Source of the DNA: a virus | DNA: 20,037 bases | Virus record (IMG/VR): IMGVR_UViG_3300042691_032571 | Location: 1-20,037 of that record | Strand: one strand, 5' to 3' | Shown here: in pieces, positions 1-5,557 of the stretch | How positions within the stretch are numbered: position 1 is the stretch's first letter | Layout: every line of letters begins with the position of its first letter | Notes under the pieces: generated by a model | What the model saw: the letters and a program-made list of their open reading frames with translations, nothing else | Told to the model about the DNA's origin: nothing | Databases searched by the model: none | Program-made: the position numbers and the translations under genes

Positions 1-181
1 ATGGGAGTTGATATCTCTCTGGATTTCTTCTTGGAGCTAAATGCCCTTTCATCCGCATGCGATGTATGCGACCGGCGATAGAATTCTTGGTCATGCCAAG
101 CATTTCGCCTATTTCTGTCGTCGTCTTATCTTTCAGCCAAAGTTCCAAAATCTTTTTTGACAGCTTATCAAGATCTTCCAT
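1..181 (-). CDS. GcrA-like cell-cycle transcription regulator, 3' end outside window
   Basis: Sixty codons are visible with no stop, so the C-terminus lies beyond the left edge. The N-terminus matches the DNA-binding helix-turn-helix of the GcrA family: a tryptophan in ILELWLKDKTT, then TEIGEMLGMTKNSIAGRIHRMR, which lines up with the GcrA pattern of ASQIA..LG.VTRNAVIGKVHRL (from memory). In Caulobacter, GcrA works with sigma-70 RNA polymerase at promoters carrying CcrM-methylated GANTC. The start ATG follows a GAGAGGG ribosome-binding site, and the upstream gene's TAA lies one base before it, so it is probably translationally coupled as the last gene of the leftward operon. It could instead be a different GcrA-like phage HTH protein, since the domain that contacts sigma is not visible. 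Confidence 0.72.
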   Translation of the reverse strand, partial: MEDLDKLSKKILELWLKDKTTTEIGEMLGMTKNSIAGRIHRMRMKGHLAPRRNPERYQLP

Positions 182-182
182 T

Positions 183-308
183 TTACCCTCTCACAAGCTC
201 CAAGATAGTGCGGGCCATACTCACCGTCACGGCGAACAAAAACAGCGCCGCCGGAACGGAGCCAATCGTCGCCATGACACAGATTAGAAAGAGAAGATAA
301 TCTACCAT
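183..308 (-). CDS. 41-residue hydrophobic peptide, possible holin-like protein
   Basis: A 41-codon reading frame has an ATG that overlaps the TAG stop of the lytic transglycosylase and a TAA that almost touches the start of the GcrA-like gene. The peptide is almost entirely hydrophobic from residue 4 to 31 (YLLFLICVMATIG, then VPAALFLFAVTVSMA), with two charged residues, R33 and R40, near the C-terminus. That predicts one long or two short membrane segments. A small membrane protein directly beside an exported muralytic enzyme fits a holin or pinholin, but no family is recognised and the function is inferred from position and hydrophobicity only. The tight packing between two genes supports it being real. 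Confidence 0.5.
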   Translation of the reverse strand: MVDYLLFLICVMATIGSVPAALFLFAVTVSMARTILELVRG

Positions 309-928
309 GTGTGTAGTTTCCCTGCCCAAGCCGGCACTTGTGTTGTGGCGGCCATGCGAACGTATTTCTGTTTGTACGCTTCAGCGCGACGCGAAAGCCT
401 TTTATTCCATCCCTGCCAACCGGCGACATGGCACGCCGCCAATTGATTGTAAGAACGCGCACCTGCTTCTATGCACTTCTCCATGTGCCGCAGCCCGGCT
501 TCAATTTGAGCCTTGCAGTCGGTATGAAGATCGTGCGCAGAAATCCCAAGCGCCTCTGCGCTCTTAGGCAGCACTTGCAGCGGCCCGACAGCGCGCCCGT
601 GTTTGGTTTTAGGACCAAGCACATGGCAGCGATATCCCGACTCCAAACGCGTCAGTCTGAGCGTGTCAGAAACGCGTTCTTGCCCAAGCTTTTCACGCGC
701 CGCATAGGCGACCATCTTTGCGACGGTTTCCTTATCAGGCGTGCGAGATGAGACGGGAGACAAGCTCCCGGCCCATGAAAGCTTTGAAGGAGCGGCGATG
801 CCTTTGCTCCAATAGAGACGGTCCTTGTAGAAGAACTCGGCGGCGCTTTCGGGTTCAGCCCCCAGAGGGTGTATCAGGGCGGCCGTTGTCACTGCCGCTG
901 CCGTTACTGCCGCTATTGTCTTCCGCAT
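302..928 (-). CDS. Exported lytic transglycosylase (SLT domain), candidate endolysin
   Basis: This 208-residue protein begins with a classic Sec signal peptide: MRK, then a run of A, V, T and L to about residue 22, with likely cleavage near PLGA/EP. The mature part has the SLT (soluble lytic transglycosylase, lysozyme-like) signature: the catalytic glutamate is E96 in RLESGYR, followed by the GPLQV motif at 115-119. Such enzymes cleave the MurNAc-GlcNAc bond of peptidoglycan to form 1,6-anhydro ends. Four cysteines (102, 138, 152, 165) could form disulfides in the periplasm. The start has AAGGAA upstream with about 8 nt spacing. It overlaps the end of the DUF6378-like gene and is followed by a small membrane protein, which suggests a lysis cassette. 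A virion-associated entry enzyme is the main alternative. Confidence 0.85.
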   Translation of the reverse strand: MRKTIAAVTAAAVTTAALIHPLGAEPESAAEFFYKDRLYWSKGIAAPSKLSWAGSLSPVSSRTPDKETVAKMVAYAAREKLGQERVSDTLRLTRLESGYRCHVLGPKTKHGRAVGPLQVLPKSAEALGISAHDLHTDCKAQIEAGLRHMEKCIEAGARSYNQLAACHVAGWQGWNKRLSRRAEAYKQKYVRMAATTQVPAWAGKLHTW

Positions 929-1259
929 ATCGCTGTTCCTTTTTTGGAGCCAACCGCCGTGCCATGGCGGCTATATCGTCCTCTATGTTTTCAATTGGCT
1001 GCGCTGTAGAAAGTTGTGCGCCGAAAGCAAGATAGTTGATGCCATCGACGTAGTTCTCTGGATTAGACCTATTGTTCTCCAGCCTTGCAAGCTTAACAGC
1101 GTGCATGACGAGAGCCACGTCATACGCGGTGATCCACTTCGACGTGATGATTGATGAGATTTTCGCCGCCCGTTCTAAACAAAGCTCCATCGCGCCATAT
1201 TGCGCGTGTCTTTCATTTAGAATTGATGCGGCTGTTGTGAGTACATCTCTATGGTTCAT
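855..1259 (-). CDS. DUF6378-like phage protein
   Basis: This is a 134-residue protein. Its N-terminal two thirds resemble the DUF6378 family of phage proteins: an ERHAQYG motif at about 16-22, a helical middle, then KLARLENN and NPENYVDGINYLAF, which recalls the family's KIARI...PNYADSWHDIAGYA ending. The biochemical role of the family is not known to me. The last 20 or so residues are a low-complexity tail rich in G, S, N and D. The start ATG is preceded by GGAAGGA. The 3' end overlaps the lytic transglycosylase start by 74 bp in another frame, which suggests coupled expression. It is the first gene downstream of the long pentanucleotide repeat. Confidence 0.65.
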   Translation of the reverse strand: MNHRDVLTTAASILNERHAQYGAMELCLERAAKISSIITSKWITAYDVALVMHAVKLARLENNRSNPENYVDGINYLAFGAQLSTAQPIENIEDDIAAMARRLAPKKEQRYAEDNSGSNGSGSDNGRPDTPSGG

Positions 1260-1287
1260 TTTCTATCCTTCCAGTTAAGAGTTAAAT

Positions 1288-1980
1288 GCCTTGCCTGCTA
1301 CGCCTTGCCTCTCCGATCCGTGCCTGACCTAGCGAAGCCTGCCTCGCCTTGCGGGGCCTTGACCCGCCGTCACTTGCCTCGCCTGCCTAGCCTCGCCCGG
1401 CCTCGCCTCGCATTGCCAGCCCTCGCCTGCCTCGCCCATCGATGCGATGCCCGGCCGCTCCGCGCCTAGCGTCTCCTCGCCTGCGTTGCCTTGCCCAGCC
1501 GTCCCAGCGACTCCATTCCGTGCGTCGCCCAGCCGTGCCTGCCTTGCAATTCCTAGCCTCGCCTAGCGTCGCCACGCCGCACCTAGCCTGCTTTGCCATG
1601 CCCTGCGGGGCCTCGGCTTGCCCTGTCACGCGTTGCCTGCGTTGCCTCCCCAAGCCCCGCCAAGCGTTGCCTTTCGATGCCTGCGTTGCCGAGCCGCACC
1701 TCGCCTCGCCTCGCGATGCCCAGCGCTGCCTGCGTTGCAATGCCCTACGGTTCCTCAACTTGCCGCGCCATTCGATGCCTGCGCTGCCTACGGAGCCCAG
1801 CCGGGCCAATCCGTGCGACGGATCGCCTTGCCTGCCATGCCATGCCTTACGAAGCCAAACCAAGCCTCGCCATACCTGCCATGCCCAGCCCTGCCTGACC
1901 TCGCCTCGCGATGCCGGGCCCAGCCTGCGTTGCCGATCCGAGCGTAACCCGGCCGCGCCTAGCGATGCCTGCCTTGCAGC
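1288..1980. repeat. Degenerate 5-bp-period repeat tract (GCCNN / GGCNN), about 690 bp, no convincing gene
   Basis: The tract is built from degenerate pentamers of the form GCCNN or GCNNN on the + strand (for example CTTGCCTGCC, CCTCGCCTCGCC, TGCCTGCGTTGCC), with phase slips of one base. On the - strand this reads as G-rich GGCAA/GGCAG/GGCGA units. Because 5 is not a multiple of 3, every frame is nearly free of stops, so long open frames appear on both strands. Their predicted products are low-complexity A, R, P, C (+) or G, R, W, Q (-) and are not believable proteins. No ribosome-binding site and start pair stands out. The tract separates two leftward genes and would be transcribed as G-rich RNA. 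Confidence 0.85.
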
Positions 1981-1981
1981 G

Positions 1982-2425
1982 TTATGCGACTTCGCGCTTC
2001 TGGGATATCCCCAGACGGACAGCCTCAACATGCTCAACCAATTCATCCAGCTCTGGAGCCGCAAGATTGGTCAGCATAGTCGATACCTGCGCCAGCGTGA
2101 TCAGGATGGCCGAATAGTGATCGGGCTTATTGACCGTCACCACCTGTGTTTCCTGATATCCGCCGTTCGAACGGATGAAGCTTGGAACACGCACAACTTC
2201 TTCATCTGTCCTGACAACATCGACCTTCACCCTCTTGATGAGAGCGCGCGCCTCTTGCAGCCGGTAAGCCGCAGCCGCCTCGCTGTCATCCCAAGTGAAG
2301 TAAGAGTGCAACGCGGAGTTCGGGTTCCGCGCCGCATCGACAACGTCCTCGGGGCGCAAGCGCCCCTCAGACATCAGGCTATGCAATTCCTCACGAATTG
2401 CACGCATGCGCTCCCTTGAGATCAT
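1982..2425 (-). CDS. Conserved phage protein of unknown function
   Basis: This is a 147-residue protein. Its first third has a pattern I recognise from many phage hypothetical proteins: LRPEDVVDAARNPNSALHS followed by YFTWDDSEAAAAYRLQEARALI, that is, 'deposit x to y, W-D-D, then a helix ending in ARxLI'. The rest is a beta-rich segment (KVDVVRTDEEVVRVPSFI) and a C-terminal helical part. No catalytic motif is visible. The start ATG overlaps the stop of the upstream RAMP-like gene (ATGA) and has GGAGAGG upstream, so the two are coupled. The stop abuts the pentanucleotide repeat tract. Confidence 0.7.
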   Translation of the reverse strand: MISRERMRAIREELHSLMSEGRLRPEDVVDAARNPNSALHSYFTWDDSEAAAAYRLQEARALIKRVKVDVVRTDEEVVRVPSFIRSNGGYQETQVVTVNKPDHYSAILITLAQVSTMLTNLAAPELDELVEHVEAVRLGISQKREVA

Positions 2426-3057
2426 TCGGCCTCTCCAATTCTAAAGCAGCCAAACCCAAGGCCCGTGCTCGACTTACTGTCGTGACGGCCTTCACCAATC
2501 CCAACCTGCACACCTGCACGCATCAGCAAGTTGGAAACGTCAGTCAGAGTAAACTGATCTTCGTCGAACTTCACGCGAAGATCGATCCACCACTCGCGCC
2601 ACATAGGGCGCACGCGGATATCGACGACGCCCGTCGCATTGCGCGTATGCATATCAAGACGCTCCCAGTCGCCGTGTACATGCACCAGAGGCACGCCATC
2701 GACGGCGTCAAACGTATCGGCCTCGACAAAGACCGACAGTTTCGCAAGCGTCATCTTGAACCCGACGAGACGGCAGGCGGAGATCATCGCGTTGCGGAAC
2801 GCGCCAGCCGGCACGCCAGCCTTGCCATCAACGCCGATATGCATGGCGTCCCGGCAGTCCTGATCAAAGTCACGCGCCTCGCGGACCTTCTTACCCTTGC
2901 TGGTGCTGCCCGCAGCCATTTTCGCCATCATCGCCTGTTTCGCTTTGGCGGAGAAGCGAGCCTGAACGAACGGCGACGTGCCAATCAGGCGGAACGTCGC
3001 AGTCTGAATTTTGGGCGCAGATATAGCGACAACGCTCGTAGTCTTTTGCATAGCCAT
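2422..3057 (-). CDS. Conserved phage protein with RAMP-like (RRM-fold) features
   Basis: The frame is open from 3072, but ATG at 3057 is chosen because GGAG lies 7 nt upstream; it gives 211 residues. The layout resembles a widespread phage family of unknown function: an opening strand TFRLIGTSPFV, a basic segment with KAKQAMMAKM, then GVPAGAFRNAMISACRLVG, a beta-rich middle, and a glycine-rich end GVQVGIGEGR...GLGFGCFRI. The 'IPxxxxRNAL' step and terminal glycine loop recall RAMP proteins (Cas5/6/7, Cmr, Csm), which bind nucleic acid through an RRM fold; this is my inference from pattern. It sits in the operon with an ssDNA-binding-like protein and a RecB/Cas4-like nuclease, so a role in recombination or replication is likely. 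Confidence 0.65.
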   Translation of the reverse strand: MAMQKTTSVVAISAPKIQTATFRLIGTSPFVQARFSAKAKQAMMAKMAAGSTSKGKKVREARDFDQDCRDAMHIGVDGKAGVPAGAFRNAMISACRLVGFKMTLAKLSVFVEADTFDAVDGVPLVHVHGDWERLDMHTRNATGVVDIRVRPMWREWWIDLRVKFDEDQFTLTDVSNLLMRAGVQVGIGEGRHDSKSSTGLGFGCFRIGEAE

Positions 3058-3096
3058 TTCTAACTCCATCAACAGATCATAAGTCCGAAACTATTA

Positions 3097-3432
3097 TCAG
3101 ACCTTTCTTCTAACGGGCCTTGGCGCTTCATATGCAGCCACCCCGTATTCACCTTTTGAGAACCCAAACGTCTGTTCAGGCGCATTGGCGAATTCTATGA
3201 ACTCTTGCACTTTGCCTATGTGGGCGCTGTTGAGAATGATCTTACCGCGATCTTCCCAATGGACATCACCTCGCGGATCTTTCTTGCGATACAACTGTGT
3301 CGCAAAAACAAAATCCGTTTCGTGGAGTTCCTTATAGAACTCGTCGATAGTCTGCGCAGGGTGCTCCACAGTCACCTGATGGACCAGATATCCCTGCGCA
3401 GACGGCATGTTCATTGTGATGAGTAAGATCAC
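3097..3432 (-). CDS. Small hypothetical protein
   Basis: This is a 111-residue protein I do not recognise. The GTG start at 3432 is preferred because AAGGTG lies just upstream; the next ATG, seven codons in, has no ribosome-binding site. The N-terminus is a hydrophobic strand (ILLITMNMP), followed by an alternating beta pattern GYLVHQVTVEHPA, a helix with IDEFYKELHETDFVFATQLYR, a strand GKIILNSAHI, and a basic C-terminus ending RPVRRKV. The order suggests a small mixed alpha/beta fold. It lies in the leftward operon, ten bases after the GapR-like gene. Confidence 0.6.
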   Translation of the reverse strand: MILLITMNMPSAQGYLVHQVTVEHPAQTIDEFYKELHETDFVFATQLYRKKDPRGDVHWEDRGKIILNSAHIGKVQEFIEFANAPEQTFGFSKGEYGVAAYEAPRPVRRKV

Positions 3433-3441
3433 TTCTTCACC

Positions 3442-3729
3442 TTAAATCTTCTCAATCGCCGCACGCCCGAGAGGAGTGTCGGCCAGATCGCCCAGCGCAT
3501 TCATATAGAGATCGATCATAGCCTGACGTTCGTCGCGCTTTTCTTTATCTTCAGCACGCATCTTAATCACGGCTCGAACGATCTTCACGTCATACCCCGC
3601 AGATTTGACCTCAAGATAGATGTCCTTGATGTCTTCTGCGATTTGGCTCTTGTCGCTTTCGAGCGCCTCGATCCTATCAATGAACGAGGCGAGATGCGAC
3701 GGGTTCAAATTGTGTCCTGCTTTAGCCAT
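3442..3729 (-). CDS. gapR: GapR/DUF2312 family DNA-binding protein
   Basis: This 95-residue protein closely follows the GapR family: FIDRIEALESDKSQIAEDIK, then IYLEVKSAGYDVKIVRAVIKMR and a final helix MIDLYMNALGDLAD. GapR of Caulobacter is a helical clamp that binds overtwisted, AT-rich DNA ahead of replication and transcription and helps topoisomerases. The start used here is the fifth codon of the open frame, because a perfect GGAGG sits 5 nt before that ATG. The protein has the expected long coiled-coil helix, basic residues and length. A strong hairpin lies in the leader just upstream. A role in phage DNA topology during replication is likely; competition with the host GapR is an alternative. 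Confidence 0.88.
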   Translation of the reverse strand: MAKAGHNLNPSHLASFIDRIEALESDKSQIAEDIKDIYLEVKSAGYDVKIVRAVIKMRAEDKEKRDERQAMIDLYMNALGDLADTPLGRAAIEKI

Positions 3730-3747
3730 TGAAGCCTCCATAAATAA

Positions 3748-3771
3748 CCTTGGGGGATTGCTCCCCCAAGG
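3748..3771 (-). terminator. Strong hairpin between ssDNA-binding-like gene and gapR; terminator or attenuator
   Basis: Read on the - strand, arms CCTTGGGGGA and TCCCCCAAGG pair perfectly over 10 bp around a GCAA (GNRA-type) tetraloop and are followed by TTATTT. It lies 12-35 bases downstream of the upstream gene's stop and immediately before the gapR ribosome-binding site. The following T-tract is short, so partial termination or transcript-end protection is more likely than full termination. Confidence 0.6.
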
Positions 3772-3782
3772 CTACCCCCTCT

Positions 3783-4445
3783 TCAGCCGAAATCCTCGTC
3801 GTCAGCGGCGGCCATTGCCGGCGCTTTCTGCGGAGCTTCGACCCTTTGTGACCCCGTGGAAGGCGGCGCAGACGGGCGAGACGGCGCAGCCTTTCCGCGA
3901 GGTGACGGCTTCAAATCCTTAGGCCGCGGCACCCAAGACACGATCTTGAATTGCGGCTGGTAGTTCGTGCTCTTGTTGTTCCCGCCGCCGGACTCGACGG
4001 CGATAGTGTCATCAAGAACAACAACAGGCAGCTTGCCGGGGTTCTTCGCGGAGCCGGCGATATAATCGTCGTGCAGCGCGTTGAACCCATCGAGGAACGC
4101 GCCGGCCGTCGAGGCCATCTCGCGACAGTCGCCGCCGCACTCGGCGCTCAACTTAATCACGAAACGCGTGCCCGGTTTGTGGTTCGGTGTCGGCTCTTCT
4201 TCAGGGACTTCCTCGCCAAGAGGAACAAGCTGGAAGTCGGGCGCAGCTCCCTTAGGAAACGCAATCCAACCCACCTCGATGTTCTCCATGTCGAACACCG
4301 CCTTAAAGTTGCGCGTGATATCGACCGGATTGTTTTGACCGTCTTCACGATCTACACGAAACGCACGACCAGCGCGGGCGTCGTACTTGCAGACCGGCAG
4401 AAAGTCGCCGCCGCCAGAGCGGCGGTAATTAAGACCAAGACCCAT
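3783..4445 (-). CDS. Phage ssDNA-binding-protein-like protein with acidic C-terminal tail
   Basis: This 220-residue protein belongs to a family I recognise from alphaproteobacterial phages and prophages: PVCKYDARAGRAFRVDRED, PVDITRNFKAVFDMENIEVG, WIAFPKGAAPDFQLVPLG, then KLPVVVLDDTIAVESGGG and STNYQPQFKIVSWVPRP. The C-terminus is a flexible P, S, A-rich linker ending DDEDFG, similar in style to the acidic tip of single-stranded DNA-binding proteins that recruits partner proteins. The assignment as an SSB is inferred from that tail, the beta-rich body and the neighbouring nuclease. The ATG at 4445 is chosen because GGAG lies 6-7 nt upstream; the open frame extends four codons further with a TTG. 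Confidence 0.65.
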   Translation of the reverse strand: MGLGLNYRRSGGGDFLPVCKYDARAGRAFRVDREDGQNNPVDITRNFKAVFDMENIEVGWIAFPKGAAPDFQLVPLGEEVPEEEPTPNHKPGTRFVIKLSAECGGDCREMASTAGAFLDGFNALHDDYIAGSAKNPGKLPVVVLDDTIAVESGGGNNKSTNYQPQFKIVSWVPRPKDLKPSPRGKAAPSRPSAPPSTGSQRVEAPQKAPAMAAADDEDFG

Positions 4446-4502
4446 GACACACTCCAAAGCGGTGATTTAGCCCACCGCACGCTCCCGCTCACTTGAGCAA
4501 GC

Positions 4503-5255
4503 TCAGATGCCAAACACCTCAAACGCGTTCTTGCGCGCTAGAGGATCGGCGAAATAGAAACTGTCCACGTCAGGCATCACAATCGACGCAAGCTCTTGCG
4601 GATCGTTAGTGACCGACAGAAAGCGCTGAATGGCGAAGGCGATCTTCTCAAGAGCCTTCACATGCTCGTCGCTGTTCTCCAAACGATAAACGGCCGTCTT
4701 CGATGGCGTCGTATAACAAACGCGCGTGTCGAGATTGTTGCCTCGCGCGGCGTTATAGAGCGCGACTTGACGCGCGTGGTTAGTGCTGATCTTCGACGGC
4801 AACTTATGCGTCGTTTTTAAATCCACGAGAATGCCGTGATCGGCCCACTCGAAATCGTAGAACCCAATGACGGGAACAAAGAGGCCCTCGACCTTCCACT
4901 CGATCTTACCTTGCGCCGACGATGGCTTGCCATAGGGCTTCAATTCTTGCAACCCGGCTTTCACCATTGCGGGGATGGCCGTGATCTCTTTCTCTTTGCG
5001 CGGGTCGCCAGATAAAGCGGCGAGACCTGAGAAAACCTTGCGAGCCTCGGACACGCAATCTTCCAAAGGCGCATCATCAAACAAGCCCTTTGCGATGCCA
5101 GCCTCAACAGCGTTGCCGCGATGAGCCGCAGCGCCTACGGGCGCTTTGCGCTTTAGGATGCGCTCCATCACATACATCGCCGGGGATGCAACGAAGAGGT
5201 TGCAAGCAGACGGTGACAGATGATCGATTTCGTATCGTTCAAAACAATTCGTCAT
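4503..5255 (-). CDS. PD-(D/E)XK nuclease, RecB/Cas4-like exonuclease
   Basis: This 250-residue protein carries the full active-site order of the RecB/Cas4-like PD-(D/E)XK superfamily: AHRGNAVEAG with H45 and E51, GFYDFEW with D134, ILVDLKTT with D145 and K147, and the QxxxY helix RQVALY (Q163, Y167). The N-terminal YEIDHLSPSACNLFVASP is the typical opening. There is no clear four-cysteine iron-sulfur site as in true Cas4 (cysteines at 4, 18, 67 and 180 are not clustered). The expected role is 5' end resection for phage recombination with the ssDNA-binding-like protein next to it. The ATG at 5255 has no ribosome-binding site but sits exactly at the predicted transcription start, implying a leaderless mRNA. 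The open frame upstream of this ATG crosses the promoter and is not used. Confidence 0.85.
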   Translation of the reverse strand: MTNCFERYEIDHLSPSACNLFVASPAMYVMERILKRKAPVGAAAHRGNAVEAGIAKGLFDDAPLEDCVSEARKVFSGLAALSGDPRKEKEITAIPAMVKAGLQELKPYGKPSSAQGKIEWKVEGLFVPVIGFYDFEWADHGILVDLKTTHKLPSKISTNHARQVALYNAARGNNLDTRVCYTTPSKTAVYRLENSDEHVKALEKIAFAIQRFLSVTNDPQELASIVMPDVDSFYFADPLARKNAFEVFGI

Positions 5256-5261
5256 GCAGCG

Positions 5262-5290
5262 AATATGAGCGCGATGCGTTTGGCTGTCAA
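5262..5290 (-). promoter_or_regulatory. Leftward early promoter
   Basis: On the - strand there is a perfect -35 TTGACA (5290-5285), a 17-bp spacer and a -10 CATATT (5267-5262, four of six matches). Six bases later comes the ATG of the nuclease at 5255, so the expected first transcribed base is the A of that ATG. Confidence 0.7.
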
Positions 5291-5298
5291 CCGAGGCC

Positions 5299-5313
5299 GG
5301 GACAGTTTGTCCC
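5299..5313. promoter_or_regulatory. Operator copy 1 (inverted repeat)
   Basis: GGGACAGTTTGTCCC has perfect 6-bp arms GGGACA/TGTCCC. It lies just upstream of the leftward -35 box, and its start is 34 bp from that of a near-identical copy at 5333, about three helical turns. It is a likely binding site for the small HTH protein encoded at 5360. Confidence 0.65.
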
Positions 5314-5323
5314 CAGCCCCGAT

Positions 5324-5353
5324 TTGACAAAGGGGACAATTTGTCCCTACCTT
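5324..5353 (+). promoter_or_regulatory. Rightward early promoter
   Basis: A perfect -35 TTGACA (5324-5329) is followed 18 bp later by a weak -10 TACCTT (5348-5353). The second operator fills the spacer, so a bound repressor would block polymerase. Six bases after the -10 comes the ATG at 5360, mirroring the leftward side. Confidence 0.6.
5333..5347. promoter_or_regulatory. Operator copy 2 (inverted repeat)
   Basis: GGGACAATTTGTCCC has perfect 7-bp arms GGGACAA/TTGTCCC around one central base. It differs from the copy at 5299 at one position and lies between the -35 and -10 of the rightward promoter. Confidence 0.7.
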
Positions 5354-5359
5354 CGCCAG

Positions 5360-5557
5360 ATGAGCAAATCACCACTCGATTGGATGCTGATTGACCGCGC
5401 CGCGGAAGCTATTGGCGTCTCTAGGGAAAGTCGCAAGAAATGGCGGCAGCGCAACCATGTCCCATATCGCTGGCGGCTTCCCCTAATCACGCAAACAGGC
5501 GGCCTTCTGTCCGTTAACGATTTCGTTAATCACGACAAAAAAAGGAAAAAACAATGA
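5360..5557 (+). CDS. Small Cro-like HTH regulator (carph-isopro-like)
   Basis: This is a 65-residue protein with a helix-turn-helix: AAEAIGVSRESRKKWRQR followed by NHVPYRWRLPLI. The pattern (short first helix, 'xALGVsxxxVxxWrxRgxIP') matches Cro-like and carph-isopro-type phage regulators. ATG 5360 is chosen because it lies at the predicted start of transcription and the protein begins MSKSPLDW; the frame is open far upstream but there it overlaps the promoter and the divergent gene. There is no ribosome-binding site, consistent with a leaderless mRNA. It probably binds the two GGGACA-N3-TGTCCC operators next to its own promoter and controls both divergent operons. The tail is lysine-rich (HDKKRKKQ). 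Its stop overlaps the resolvase start. Confidence 0.75.
   Translation: MSKSPLDWMLIDRAAEAIGVSRESRKKWRQRNHVPYRWRLPLITQTGGLLSVNDFVNHDKKRKKQ

Noticed and set aside
1387-2419. Long open frames on both strands across the pentanucleotide repeat
   Set aside because: A 5-bp period removes stops in all frames. The products are low complexity and overlap one another and the real gene at 1982-2425.
2422-5255. A CRISPR-Cas system (Cas4-like nuclease plus RAMP-like protein)
   Set aside because: There is no array, no Cas1 or effector genes, and the nuclease lacks the Cas4 cysteine cluster. The neighbours are phage recombination genes.
5090-5359. N-terminal extension of the Cro-like gene upstream of 5360
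   Set aside because: The frame is open but runs through the divergent promoters and the nuclease gene; the protein only becomes HTH-like from the ATG at 5360.
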